A DNA stretch of 64,000 nt from Thiodiazotropha sp037384425 (GCA_037384425.1 JARROA010000032.1:30948-94947), one strand, 5' to 3'. Positions 34,295 through 46,052 are shown, counted from the first letter of the stretch. Made by a program: numbers and translations. Notes: generated by a model from the sequence alone, not told the origin.

Positions 34295-34723
34295 TCATTT
34301 CGAGCGCGTGTTGTGCTCGTCGTTCTCTTTCTGCTCGCTGCGATGCTCGGCCTTGAGTTCCTCCCGCCGGTATCGCTCCACCACCTTGCCCAGGGCCTGG
34401 GTGCGGGTGTGTTTCTGCTTCCAGTTGTCCTTCTGCGTGGTGTGATTCGCCATGCTGGCGGCCACCACCTTCTCCTGCTGCTTGATCGCGGCGTCCAGTT
34501 TGGCCAGAAAGGCACGGTACTCCTGCAGCTGGGTGACGCTCATGCCCTGGGCCGCCACCGCGTTAAAACGCTCCAGGTACTCTTGATGATACAGCTTCAG
34601 TTGCAGCAGCTTGGCCTCTTCCTGCGCTAGATGCTGACGCGCCTGACCCATGGTGCGCGCCGCGTTGCGCTCCCGGTTGGCGGCGACTTTCTGCACCGGC
34701 TTGAGCCGTTTGGAAGGTGACAT
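34295..34723 (-). CDS. fliJ: Flagellar export protein FliJ
   Basis: The 142-residue, strongly charged coiled-coil protein has the FliJ pattern: RLKPVQKVAANRERNAARTM, a long helix with LLQLKLYHQEYLERF, and a basic C-terminal helix. FliJ is the stalk and chaperone-escort component under the FliI ATPase ring. Its ATG lies inside the open frame of fliI, giving a 97-bp overlap. AGAGAGG lies 10 bp upstream of the ATG at 34723. It is the last gene of the fliE-fliJ run. Confidence 0.88.
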   Translation of the reverse strand: MSPSKRLKPVQKVAANRERNAARTMGQARQHLAQEEAKLLQLKLYHQEYLERFNAVAAQGMSVTQLQEYRAFLAKLDAAIKQQEKVVAASMANHTTQKDNWKQKHTRTQALGKVVERYRREELKAEHRSEQKENDEHNTRSK

Positions 34724-36063
34724 GACAGGTTAACCTCTCTGATGATTTGCGCCAGATTCACCGGCGTGTGCATGTCCTGCCGCAGAAAACCGTTCAACGC
34801 CGGCATGGCCGAGATCGCCATGTCGATCTGTTCATCGCTTCCCTGCTCGTAGGCCCCCACGTTGATCAGATCCCGATTCTGTTGATACAGGGAGTATAGA
34901 TGCTTGAACGAGCGGGCGGCCTCCTGGTGGCCATAGGTGGTGATATCGTTCATGGCCCGGCTGATGGAGGCCTCGATGTCAATGGCGGGATAGTGGCCGC
35001 TGTCGGCCAGCTGCCGCGAGAGCACGATATGGCCGTCGAGAATGGCCCGCGCCGCGTCTGCGATGGGGTCGTTCTGATCGTCGCCCTCGGTCAGCACGGT
35101 GTAGAAGGCGGTGATCGATCCGCCCCCCTTGTCGCCGTTGCCGGCCCGCTCCACCAGCTGTGGCAGCTTGGCGAAGACCGACGGTGGATAGCCCTTGGTG
35201 GCGGGCGGTTCGTGGATGGCCAGGGCGATCTCGCGCTGGGCCTGGGCGAAACGGGTCAGGGAGTCCATCAACAGCAGGACCTGCTTGCCCTGGTCCCTGA
35301 AATATTCGGCGATGCTGGTGGCCAGCATGGCACCGTGCATGCGGCGCAGCGGCGGATTGTCGGACGGCACCGCCACCACCACGGCCCGCTTCAAGCCCTC
35401 CTTGCCGAGGATGTTCTCCACGAACTCCTTCACCTCGCGGCCGCGCTCGCCGATCAGCGCCACCACGGTGACGTCGGCGTTGGTGTAGCGGGTCATCATG
35501 CCGAGCAGCACACTCTTGCCCACGCCGGAGCCGGCGAACAGGCCGAGCCGCTGGCCGCGTCCGACGCTCAACAGGGCGTTGATGGCACGCACGCCCACAT
35601 CCAGGGGCTCGCGGATCGGGGTGCGGGCCAGGGGATTGAAGGTCTTGCCGGTAAGCGGACGGTGCTCCTCGCTGTGGATCGCCCCCAGGCCGTCCAGCGG
35701 CAGACCGGCGCCGTCGATGACGCGGCCCAGAAGATGGTCGCCGACCACCGCCTCGCAGACCCGGCCGGTGGGGATCACCCGGGCGCCCTGCTCCAGGCCC
35801 TGGATGTCGCCGGTGGGCATCAGATAGAGGCTCTCCTCGCCGAAGCCCACCACCTCAGCCTCGATATGGGTGCCGTTGCTGCTGACAATATCGCACTGTC
35901 CGCCTATGGCGGCGCGGCAGCCGATCGCCTCCAGGGTGAGGCCGACCATGCGGGTCAGGCGTCCCTCCACCACCAGACCGCGGTCGTCGCCGAGGCGGTC
36001 TTCGTAGCGTTTCAGCCGTTGCGCCCAAAGTTGCTGACGATCTTTGCCCAGCAGACTCTCCAT
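34627..36063 (-). CDS. fliI: Flagellum-specific ATPase FliI with a C-terminal extension overlapping fliJ
   Basis: FliI is the ATPase of the flagellar type III export apparatus. The 478-residue product has Walker A AGSGVGKS (residues 177-184), GERGREVKEFV, Walker B LLLMDSLTRFAQAQREI and the expected C-terminal domain ending MPALNGFLRQDMHTPVNLAQ. After IIREV the frame continues for about 34 residues that overlap fliJ in another frame (SCHLPNGSSRCRKSPP). Most FliI proteins end about there, at 440-460 residues. This tail is probably the result of losing the original stop codon. The ATG at 36063 directly follows the fliH stop. Confidence 0.93.
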   Translation of the reverse strand: MESLLGKDRQQLWAQRLKRYEDRLGDDRGLVVEGRLTRMVGLTLEAIGCRAAIGGQCDIVSSNGTHIEAEVVGFGEESLYLMPTGDIQGLEQGARVIPTGRVCEAVVGDHLLGRVIDGAGLPLDGLGAIHSEEHRPLTGKTFNPLARTPIREPLDVGVRAINALLSVGRGQRLGLFAGSGVGKSVLLGMMTRYTNADVTVVALIGERGREVKEFVENILGKEGLKRAVVVAVPSDNPPLRRMHGAMLATSIAEYFRDQGKQVLLLMDSLTRFAQAQREIALAIHEPPATKGYPPSVFAKLPQLVERAGNGDKGGGSITAFYTVLTEGDDQNDPIADAARAILDGHIVLSRQLADSGHYPAIDIEASISRAMNDITTYGHQEAARSFKHLYSLYQQNRDLINVGAYEQGSDEQIDMAISAMPALNGFLRQDMHTPVNLAQIIREVNLSCHLPNGSSRCRKSPPTGSATRRAPWVRRVSI

Positions 36064-36730
36064 CTATTCACCCTCCTCCTGGTCATCGACCGATCTTGCG
36101 CCCGCCAGCAGGGGTGCGATCAGGCTCGTGAGCCGGGAGTCCAGCGTGGCGTCGATCTGAGAGGTCTCGGTCACCACTTTACAACCGCCCCGGTTGATCA
36201 CCGGGTCTTCCACCAGCTGCCAACCCACTTCGGTATCACCCAGTGAGTAGATCTCGCGGATCAGCTCGGCGTCTTCCGGATGCACCAGCAGGCGCACGTT
36301 GCGGGAGTTGACCGGCAGGATGGAGAGGGCCTCGCGCACCACGCCGATGATCAGATTGGGGTCGCTCTTGACTTCGCGCCGTACCAGCTGGCGCACAATG
36401 GCGATGACCAGGGAGAGCAGCTCCCGCTCCACCTGGTTGTCGAGTTCACGCAGGGGCTGTTCGAAGCTCTTCTGCAGGCGCTCGAGCTGCTGTGTATAGT
36501 GCTCCAGCTGTTTCCTGGCCTGCTCCAGGCCCTCCCTGTGGCCGAATTCGAAACCTTCGCGCTGCCCGCTTTCGTAGCCCTCTTCATAGGCCGCCTTCTG
36601 CAGTCGCTCCAGTTCCTGGGCCGTGGGCGGGGCCGACGGTGGCTGCACGGTACGCTGCTCGGCCAGCTTGCCGCCTTCGATGTCCGGGGGCAGCCACTGT
36701 CTGACCTGGGCCGCCGGATCAGAATCGGTT

Positions 36731-36744
<14 letters not shown>
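36064..36744 (-). CDS. fliH: Flagellar assembly protein FliH
   Basis: The 226-residue product is the FliI regulator and stator. It has a proline/glutamine-rich N-terminus, then GxxxG-type repeats (YEEGYESGQREGFEFGHREG, residues about 54-73), which are the FliH hallmark. A coiled coil follows and then a C-terminal domain with LVHPEDAELI and INRGGCKVVTETSQIDATLD. The ATG at 36744 has GGGAGG upstream; a GTG sits directly before it at 36747. It overlaps the fliG end by 14 bp. Confidence 0.92.
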
Positions 36745-37766
<1,022 letters not shown>

Positions 37767-37780
<14 letters not shown>

Positions 37781-39464
37781 CTTCGGAGATCCACTTTTTG
37801 ACGACCTGGGCAACCCGTTTCGGGTCTTCGGCAATCATATTACGCGCGGCGTCCAGGGTCTTCTCATAACTGCGCGGTCCCGGCAGGTGAAGGGAGCCGT
37901 CCTCCGACTCCAAGCCGGGGTACTCGCCGCCGCCCTCCATGCCGGCCGGATAACCCGCGGGATACCCCCCCGCTCCTCCGGCCCCCGCGCCGGCGGTGGC
38001 CATCTCACGAGGAGTATGGACCACGGCGGCCTGACGCAACAGACGTGACATGGCCGGACGCAGCACCACCAGGATCAGCAGCAGCGCCAGCAGCCAGCCG
38101 CCGGCCTGACGCACCAGATCCCAGAACCAGGTCTCCTCCCACATGGGCACTTCCGGCAGCGGCTCGGGATCCGCCGGGACGAAGAAGGGCTCGCTGACGA
38201 CCTGCACGCTGTCGCCGCGCATCATGTCGAAGCCGATGGCATCCTTGACCAGGTTGGCGATGCGGGTGATCTCTTCCGGGGTCCGCTCGACCACTACCGG
38301 CTGGCCGTCTTCGCCGGGCACGGTGCGGTCGTTGACCACCACGGCGACGGAAAGCCGACGCAGACGGTTGTTGGGCAGGCGGGTGTGGCTAACGGTCTTG
38401 TCGACCTCATAGTTGCGGGTGGCCCGCTTGCTGGTGTTCAGCGGTGTGCCGCCCTCCTCGCCGGCAGCGCCAGCGCCGGCCACTTCAGGCGCGACACCCG
38501 CTGCGGGCGGCTGGTTGGAGAGCGCCCCAGGCACACCCTGGACCTCGCTCAACAGGCTGCGTTGTTCGTTGATCTGCTCCGAACGCAGGGCATTGGCGTC
38601 CGGGTTATAGTATTCCTGGGTCTGCTCGGTCAGGGTGAAGTCCACGTCCGCCGTGACCTCGGCGCGCAGGTTGTCGCGTCCCACCAGCGGGGCCAGGATA
38701 TCCTCGACCCGCTGCTTGTAGTGGTCTTCGAGACCGCGGGTATACTCGAACTGGCTGCTGGTCAGCTCCATCTCGCGGGAGTCCTTCTTGCTGCTCAGCA
38801 GGTGTCCCCGTTGATCGACCACGGTGACTTTGCCCACTTCCAGATCCGGCACGCTGGAGGCGACCAGATGGGAGATCGCCTCCACCTGGCCCTTTTCAAG
38901 CGTGCGCCCCGGATAGAGCTTCACCACCACCGAGGCGCTGGGGAATTTGCGCTTGCGTATGAAGACCGACTGCTTGGGCGTGGCCAGGTGGACCCGCGCC
39001 GACTCGACGCTGGCCATGGTCATGATGGAACGGGCCAGCTCGCCCTCCAGGGCGCGCTGGTAGCGGGCGGTCTCCACCAGGCGGCTGGTGGTGAAACCGG
39101 CATCCTCCTGCATCAGCTCGAAGCCGACCGAACCCGATTGCGGCAAACCCTGGCCGGCAAGTTTCATCCGTGCCTCGCGCAAATCGCCGCTGGGCACCAT
39201 GACGATGCCGCTGCCCTGATCCACCTCGTAGGCGATGCCCGCCGACTGCAGGACCTGGGCGATCTCCATGGCGTCCTTCTGCGACAGGTTACCGTAGAGG
39301 GGCACGTAGCTCGGGGTCTGCGACCACAGCACGATGGCCACGCCGAGGGCCACGCTGGCGGCGATGCCGACCATCACCGCGATTTGACGAACGATCGGAT
39401 TATCCTGCAGACGGTTGCCTACCTGAAGCTCGCCGCCACTTGCCTGTGCTGTTTCTGCTGCCAT
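37767..39464 (-). CDS. fliF: Flagellar M-ring protein FliF
   Basis: FliF forms the MS ring in the inner membrane. The 565-residue product has an N-terminal helix (IAVMVGIAASVALGVAIVLW, about residues 27-46) and ring-building domains with YEVDQGSGIVMVPSGDLREA, RSIMTMASVESARVHLATP and SASVVVKLYPGRTL. A second transmembrane helix (GGWLLALLLILVVL) lies near residue 460. The C-terminal tail that docks FliG is intact. A proline/glycine/alanine-rich stretch (GAGAGGAGGYPAGYPAGMEG) before the tail is longer than usual. Confidence 0.95.
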
Positions 39465-39487
39465 GATTATTTATCTTTTTCAGTAGG

Positions 39488-39808
39488 TTAAATCGGCATA
39501 TTCATAACGTCCTTGTACGCTTCGATCAATTTATTGCGTACCTGGACCATGGCTTCGAAGGAGAGACTCGACTTCTGAGCCGCGATCATGACCTGGGCCA
39601 GGTCCATGTCGCCCTCGCCCTTCTCGAAGGCCTCGCGCATGGCGCTGGCCTCCTGCTGGATCTCGTTGACCTGATCGATCGACTGCTTGAGCAGGGAGCC
39701 GAAGTCGGCGCCGCCGACAGGTTTCACCTCCTCACTGTGGTTCGCCGCCTGGGCCGACATGGCCCGCATCTGCGCCAAAACCTGATCGATGTTCATATTG
39801 GTGTTCAT
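39488..39808 (-). CDS. fliE: Flagellar hook-basal body protein FliE
   Basis: The 106-residue protein is the MS ring/rod adaptor FliE: FGSLLKQSIDQVNEIQQEAS, then DLAQVMIAAQKSSLSFEAMV and a VRNKLIEAYKDVMNMPI end. The ATG at 39808 is preferred over the open frame to 39823. It heads the fliE-F-G-H-I-J operon. A sigma-54 promoter lies about 40 bp upstream at 39847-39861, in the gap after fleR. Confidence 0.93.
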   Translation of the reverse strand: MNTNMNIDQVLAQMRAMSAQAANHSEEVKPVGGADFGSLLKQSIDQVNEIQQEASAMREAFEKGEGDMDLAQVMIAAQKSSLSFEAMVQVRNKLIEAYKDVMNMPI

Positions 39809-39846
39809 GGCTGACTTCCCCAAACGCTATTACTCACTGACTCTAC

Positions 39847-39861
39847 GCACACACCGTACCA
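39847..39861 (-). promoter_or_regulatory. Sigma-54 promoter upstream of fliE
   Basis: Read leftward, TGGTACGGTGTGTGC has the -24 GG and -12 GC with the correct 10-bp spacing and two departures from TGGCACG-N4-TTGC. It lies between fleR and fliE. In Pseudomonas, fliE transcription is sigma-54 and FleR dependent, and the same seems likely here. Confidence 0.75.
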
Positions 39862-39867
39862 ACCCGC

Positions 39868-41208
39868 TCAGCCCGGGATCGCCATCCCGGCCTCACGCAT
39901 GCGGGCGATCTTGTAACGCAGTGTGCGTTCGCTGATGCCCAGCTTCTCTGCCACCCGCTTGCGGCTGCCGTTGACCTCCTCCAGGGCATCCAGAATCATC
40001 TGCTCCTCCACCGAACGCAGGTCCTCTGGCAGACGGCCGCCAACGTTGTGCGGTTTTCTCTCCGGCGTTGCGGAGGCCTCGGTGGGCTCCTCGAAGCAGA
40101 GGTCCTGTTCCCGGATCTGGCCCTCTTCGTTCAGGATCATCGCCCGCTGCATCAGGTTGTCGAGTTCGCGGATGTTGCCCGGCCAGTCGTGGCTCAACAG
40201 CCGCTGCTTGGCCTCGGTGCTGAGTTCGGGCAGGGTCTGGCCCGGTTGCAGGCCCTTCTGCAGCAGATGGCGGGCCAGCGGCAGAATGTCGCGCTGGCGC
40301 TCGCGCAGCGGCGGCAGGGTGAGCGGAAACACGTTGAGCCGGTAGTAGAGATCCTCGCGAAAACGTCCGGCCGAGACCTCTTCGCGCAGCTTGCGGTTGG
40401 TGGTAGCCAGTACCCGCACGTCGAGGGCGATCAGCTTGCGGCCGCCGAGTCGCTCCAGCTCGCGCTCCTGCAGTACGCGCAGCAGCTTGGCCTGCAGGGC
40501 CAAGCTCATCTCCGAGATCTCGTCCAGCAGCAGGGTGCCGCCCTGGGCCTGCTCGAACTTGCCGGGCGCCGACTGATAGGCGCCGGTGAAGGCCCCCTTC
40601 TCGTAACCGAACAGCATCGCCTCCAGCATGTTCTCCGGAATGGCGGCGCAGTTGATGGCGATAAAGGGTCCCTCAGCACGGCTCGAGCACTGATGGATGT
40701 AACGGGCGAAGACCTCTTTGCCGGTCCCGCTGTCGCCGTTGAGCAGCACCGTGGCGTCGCTGCGGGCCACGCGACGTGCCAGCTCCAGCACCTCGCGGCT
40801 GCGCAGATCCTCGACCACCGGGCCGTCGATGGGCGATTCGTTGGCCGGCTTGATGTGGCCGGCCACCTTGCTCACCAGCACCTCGGCCTCGAAGGGTTTC
40901 ACCAGGTAGTCGACGGCGCCGTCGTGCATGGCCGCCACCGCCTGTTCGATGCTGCCAAAGGCGGTCATCAGCAGCACCGGCAGCTCCGGGTGGCTCGATT
41001 TGATCTGGCGCAGCAGCGTATGACCGTCCATCGGCCGCATCTGCACGTCGCTGACCACCATGCCGACCTGCTCCTGGCGCAGGATCGCCAGCGCGTCGCC
41101 ACCCTCGCAGGCCACCTTGACCGGATAGCCGGCCAGTTCCAGGGTGTCGCACAGCGCCTCGCGCAGTGAGGGGTCGTCTTCCACGATCAGGACCGTTGCC
41201 AAACTCAT
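39868..41208 (-). CDS. fleR: Sigma-54-dependent flagellar response regulator FleR
   Basis: The 446-residue protein has a receiver domain (VLIVEDDPSLREAL, phosphorylatable Asp in VVSDVQMRPMDG near residue 54, and Lys in YLVKPFEA). A AAA+ domain follows with Walker A GDSGTGKEV and the sigma-54-contacting GAFTGA loop. A Fis-type helix-turn-helix (KRVAEKLGISERTLRYKI) ends it. FleR activates mid-class flagellar genes. It overlaps the fleS stop as ATGA. Confidence 0.93.
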   Translation of the reverse strand: MSLATVLIVEDDPSLREALCDTLELAGYPVKVACEGGDALAILRQEQVGMVVSDVQMRPMDGHTLLRQIKSSHPELPVLLMTAFGSIEQAVAAMHDGAVDYLVKPFEAEVLVSKVAGHIKPANESPIDGPVVEDLRSREVLELARRVARSDATVLLNGDSGTGKEVFARYIHQCSSRAEGPFIAINCAAIPENMLEAMLFGYEKGAFTGAYQSAPGKFEQAQGGTLLLDEISEMSLALQAKLLRVLQERELERLGGRKLIALDVRVLATTNRKLREEVSAGRFREDLYYRLNVFPLTLPPLRERQRDILPLARHLLQKGLQPGQTLPELSTEAKQRLLSHDWPGNIRELDNLMQRAMILNEEGQIREQDLCFEEPTEASATPERKPHNVGGRLPEDLRSVEEQMILDALEEVNGSRKRVAEKLGISERTLRYKIARMREAGMAIPG

Positions 41209-42437
41209 GACAGGCTCCTAGTTTCTGTTTCTTCTGGACTGTTGTCGGGGCGGTTATGCAGCGGCGCGGAGACCCGTTCGGTCGTCTCCAGCGCCAGCGG
41301 AAACCGGATATGGAAACGGGCGCCACCCGCCTCGCCCTCAAGTAGATGAATTTCGCCGCCGTGGCTGAGCACCAGGTTCTGCACCACTGCCAGGCCGAGT
41401 CCGGTGCCGCTGCTGCGGGTGGTGAAAAAGGGATTGAAGATACGTTGGCGCAGGGCTTCAGGCACCCCGGACCCGTTGTCCTCGAACTCGATTTCGATCT
41501 CGCTGCCGACCCGCAGGGTAACCACCACGCGGGTAGCCTGTTGCTGGATCGCATTCTCCAGCAGGTTGTTGAACAGGCCCTGCAGGGCGTCCTCGCGGCC
41601 GATCATGCGCGCCATGTCCCGGCTGTGATCGTGCAGCAGCAGCTGCGCCCCGCTCTCCAGCAAGGTCTGCTCGGCGGCGACGGAGAAGGCGTTGAGGATG
41701 TCGCTCAGCGAGACCACGGCATCGCCGGCCTCACCGCCACGGGCGAACATCAGGATGTCCTGGATCTGACGCTCCATGTGCTGCAGACGATTGCGCAGTT
41801 TGGCCGTGAACTGCCGCCGTTTGCCTGGGTCGAGCTGCTCGGCGGCGAGATGGGAGGTATAGAGCAGTGCGGTGCTCAGGGGGGTGCGCATCTGGTGTGC
41901 CAGCTGGGCCGACATTTCGCCCATCGCGGTCAAACGCTCGCGCCGGTTCAGCCGCTCCTGCAGGCGTCGGGTTTCGGTCACGTCGAGCATTACCAGGATG
42001 CGGCCGGGTGCCTGCTCCAGATCACTCGAGGTAAGGGTCAGCAGACGGCCGCTTTTCAGCTTCAACTCGTGGCCGCCGACACCCCCGGTGAGCGCGCTCT
42101 CCTGCAATATCCGGGACCAGGGCATGCCGATGGCGAGTCGCCCGAGAAGCTGTTCCGCCGCCGGGTTGAACTCCCGCACCGACTCCTCGCCGTCGAGCAC
42201 GATCACCGCTGCTGGCAAGGTCTCCAGCAGCCGCTCTAGGCGATCGGCCAGCCGCTCTTTTTCGGCCAGCTGAATCATGCGCTCGCTGCGGGCGGCGGCC
42301 AGTTCCTGGCTCAGCTCCAGCACCTGCAGCTGCAACTGCCGATAGGAGCCGGTCAGCTCCTCGGAGAGCTGATTGAACAGATGGAAGGCCGACTCCAGGG
42401 CGTGTTGTTTATCGGATAGCGTGGCTTTGGGGTGCAC
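41205..42437 (-). CDS. fleS: Flagellar sensor histidine kinase FleS
   Basis: The 410-residue cytoplasmic kinase has a coiled-coil N-terminus, a PAS-like domain (LPAAVIVLDGEESVREFNPA), a HisKA motif (MGEMSAQLAHQMRTPLSTAL) and a HATPase domain with NLLENAIQQ, FEDNGSGVP and GTGLGLAVV. There are no transmembrane helices, as expected for FleS. It starts with GTG at 42437, with GAGGT about 9 bp upstream. A near-perfect sigma-54 promoter lies at 42483-42498. It phosphorylates FleR, encoded directly downstream. Confidence 0.93.
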   Translation of the reverse strand: MHPKATLSDKQHALESAFHLFNQLSEELTGSYRQLQLQVLELSQELAAARSERMIQLAEKERLADRLERLLETLPAAVIVLDGEESVREFNPAAEQLLGRLAIGMPWSRILQESALTGGVGGHELKLKSGRLLTLTSSDLEQAPGRILVMLDVTETRRLQERLNRRERLTAMGEMSAQLAHQMRTPLSTALLYTSHLAAEQLDPGKRRQFTAKLRNRLQHMERQIQDILMFARGGEAGDAVVSLSDILNAFSVAAEQTLLESGAQLLLHDHSRDMARMIGREDALQGLFNNLLENAIQQQATRVVVTLRVGSEIEIEFEDNGSGVPEALRQRIFNPFFTTRSSGTGLGLAVVQNLVLSHGGEIHLLEGEAGGARFHIRFPLALETTERVSAPLHNRPDNSPEETETRSLS

Positions 42438-42482
42438 GTTTTGCGACCTCAGTCGTCTTATGGCTCATGACACAGACGATTG

Positions 42483-42498
42483 AGCAAATTACGTGCCT
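42483..42498 (-). promoter_or_regulatory. Sigma-54 promoter upstream of fleS
   Basis: AGGCACGTAATTTGCT (leftward) matches GGCACG-N4-TTGCW fully. It sits about 46 bp before the fleS start, in an AT-rich gap after fleQ. It is the expected FleQ-activated promoter of fleSR. Confidence 0.85.
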
Positions 42499-42551
42499 AT
42501 TTTTTATTTCTTTTTATTTCAATGAGTTGATAATGCTAGGTCGAGGTGGCG

Positions 42552-44027
<1,476 letters not shown>

Positions 44028-44411
44028 CAGACACAAGTCCTTCTGATCCGGCAGGGCTCCAGCCCCGGTTGCTGCGAAGTTAAGCAGTAAATCTTCAAAA
44101 TGTCAAAATTACGTCGATCCAAGATTAAGTGTTAAAAATAATACTTAACATATTGTTATAGCTTGATCTTAGACAAGATAATGAATATAAAAAGGGGATC
44201 TTGGTGATTGATGATTTTCCTTCCTGTAACCGTAACGGAATTTCGACACCTAGTGCTTATCAAGCCGGTTGCTACGTTTCATAACCGATTTTCGATCCAA
44301 TTCGGGAAACAGGTTCCGTGTGCCATTATGAGTGGGGAGCTCAGGTGGTTTTTTCAGCAAAAATGGATATATACTTTGACTAGTAAAAGTCGAATCTGAG
44401 ATTACGCATTC
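44028..44411. other. Divergent AT-rich regulatory region between fleQ and the FHA gene
   Basis: There is no credible gene in this 384-bp stretch. It contains an AT-rich dyad around 44126-44150 (TTAAGTG and its near complement ACTTAA) and a TATACT -10-like box at 44370-44375 serving the FHA gene. A GACT-N6-AGTC dyad follows that box. The base composition is much more AT-rich than the flanking genes, as expected for a promoter region. Confidence 0.5.
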
Positions 44412-45026
44412 ATGCCCAAACTCACCCTCTCTTTTAAGGGACACGTGATCGACGTCTTCCATCTGGAACAGGGGGAGACCTGTATCGGACGCAACGAGGA
44501 TTGCGATATCTGGATCGACAGCCTGGCTGTCGGACCCCAGCAGGTTCTGATCCGCCAGAGCAGTGAGCATGACTACCAGTTGGAAGCCATGGATGAGAAC
44601 TTCCCCGTATTGGTCAATCATCTACCGGTTGAAGTCACCCTCCTCTCGCATGGCGATGTGATACAAGTGGGCAAACATACCCTGACCTACTCGGATGACG
44701 TCATGGAGTTGGGGGCCGATTTGACAAGTAGTCGCCCCGAAGATGACCTGACCCCCAGCGAGCTGCCCGCCAGCGGCGTGCTGCAGATCATGAATGGCGA
44801 GAACTTTGGCCGCATCATCCCACTCAAACGCAATATGACCCGAATCGGACATGCCGGAGGCGACTGCGCCATGATCTCCAAACGTGACGACGGCTACTTT
44901 CTCTCCTTTCTGGAAGGCCCCCATCCCCCGGTTGTCAACCGCATCTCGATCGGCAACGGCAGCCATCACCTGCATGATGGAGACATCATCGAGGTCGGCG
45001 GCACCAAGATGCGGTTCCACGGCTGA
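44412..45026 (+). CDS. Protein with two FHA domains
   Basis: The 204-residue product consists of two forkhead-associated domains, which bind phosphothreonine peptides. The first is at about residues 18-95 (CIGRNEDCDIWIDS). The second spans about 125-203 (MTRIGHAGGDCAMISKRDDG, then LHDGDIIEVGGTKMRF). The second domain lacks some canonical Arg/Ser/His residues. No kinase gene is adjacent. It is transcribed divergently from fleQ and 11 bp ahead of the PilZ gene. A promoter -10 box is visible at 44370-44375. Confidence 0.85.
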   Translation: MPKLTLSFKGHVIDVFHLEQGETCIGRNEDCDIWIDSLAVGPQQVLIRQSSEHDYQLEAMDENFPVLVNHLPVEVTLLSHGDVIQVGKHTLTYSDDVMELGADLTSSRPEDDLTPSELPASGVLQIMNGENFGRIIPLKRNMTRIGHAGGDCAMISKRDDGYFLSFLEGPHPPVVNRISIGNGSHHLHDGDIIEVGGTKMRFHG

Positions 45027-45037
45027 GGCACGAAACT

Positions 45038-45406
45038 ATGGCGCATAACCCTTCAGACGAGCGTCGCCGGTTCCACCGCATCCTCTTCGATGCCCCCACC
45101 CGCATCGAAGCCGACGGCCAGACCCTGGAGACCCAACTGATCGACATCTCCCTCAAGGGCGCCCTGGCCAAGATGCCAGATCACTGGCAACCCGACCCCG
45201 GCCAGCCGGTGCTGCTGCACGTCATCCTCGACGAAGGCGGCACCGAAATCACCATGCACGCCCTCTGCGCCCACATCGAAGCCGACCGCATCGGCTTCCT
45301 TTGCGACGAGATCGATATGGACAGCATCTCCCGCCTCAAGCGGCTGGTGGAGTGGAATATCGGTGACGAGGAGTTGCTGCAGCGGGATTTGGCGGCGTTG
45401 GGTTGA
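45038..45406 (+). CDS. PilZ-domain cyclic di-GMP-binding protein
   Basis: The 122-residue product is a single PilZ domain with the two cyclic-di-GMP-binding motifs intact: RRRFHR near the N-terminus and DISLKGAL (DxSxxG) at about residues 37-44. It ends in a helical tail (MDSISRLKRLVEWN). Located beside the FHA gene and near fleQ, it could couple cyclic di-GMP to motility or surface behaviour. The start at 45038 is the ATG 11 bp after the FHA stop. Confidence 0.9.
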   Translation: MAHNPSDERRRFHRILFDAPTRIEADGQTLETQLIDISLKGALAKMPDHWQPDPGQPVLLHVILDEGGTEITMHALCAHIEADRIGFLCDEIDMDSISRLKRLVEWNIGDEELLQRDLAALG

Positions 45407-45458
45407 GGCTGTAATCGGAACCTTACAACCTCAACCAGCCTTGGTTAGTCAATGACCC

Positions 45459-45704
45459 TTATGTCTCCTCTTCGCCTATTTGCTCAGTCGAGGTTGTAAT
45501 CCATTTTCTGCCACTCGTTGACTCGACGTAATAGACAGGCTTTTCATTGCGAAGCATATCCGAGAGATAGACAGCATTCTCTTTAGGCGGAAACCAGTTG
45601 ACATTTCTCCAGGCACCATCGACTTGATAATGAAAAATGAACCAAGGACGCTCATCATCCAGGTCGTACCTGAGAACATAGTTTTTAATCATGTGAACAG
45701 CCAT
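45459..45704 (-). CDS. Small hypothetical protein, integron-cassette-like
   Basis: This 81-residue protein (MAVHMIKNYVLRYDLDDERP, then FHYQVDGAWRNVNWFPPKEN) has no recognised domain. It has a strong ribosome-binding site (AAGGAGGA, 5-6 bp before the ATG at 45704), which is unusual among its neighbours, and lower GC content. It is one of three small leftward genes in the attC-bearing island and probably a cassette gene. An alternative start is the ATG at 45692. Confidence 0.6.
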   Translation of the reverse strand: MAVHMIKNYVLRYDLDDERPWFIFHYQVDGAWRNVNWFPPKENAVYLSDMLRNEKPVYYVESTSGRKWITTSTEQIGEEET

Positions 45705-45995
45705 AAAATCCTCCTTAATTGTATTGGCAACACATACTGACCGACTCTCTCTCTATCCTGGCTTGTCACAGGCAACAGACTGTTGGCGAGATTAGGTACT
45801 CTGGTTATTTGACTGAGAGTTAATTAACGATCCTCTCTGTCCTGTTACGTACTTTCGTGCATTCGAAATCTCTTGTAAGTTAAAGAGGCGAGCAGCAATC
45901 GCAAGATCAGATCCCAGCTGGATACCTTCGGGGAAGAGTGACTGCAAGAGTTCTTGCCACCATCACAGTCGGACGACCTCCTCGCAGTTCTATTG
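45705..45995. other. Non-coding or decayed stretch between cassette genes
   Basis: No intact gene is visible. Read leftward, a reading frame from about 45945 to 45765 (WWQELLQSLFPEGIQLGSDL, then AIAARLFNLQEISNARKYV) looks coding-like, but a TGA and no start precede it. It may be the remnant of an older cassette gene. Confidence 0.35.
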
Positions 45996-46043
45996 GTACA
46001 ACGCCGCATTCAGCGGCTTGTCAGCTGTAATGACTGGTTATAA
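45996..46043. other. Short attC-like site following the coiled-coil cassette gene
   Basis: GTACAACGCCGCATTCAGCGGC begins the site and GTTATAA ends it 48 bp later. The nonamer GTACAACGC is identical to the one at 48442-48450. An internal GCCGC/GCGGC stem is present. It is shorter than typical attC sites, so this is tentative. Confidence 0.4.
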
Positions 46044-46052
46044 TCATTCATA

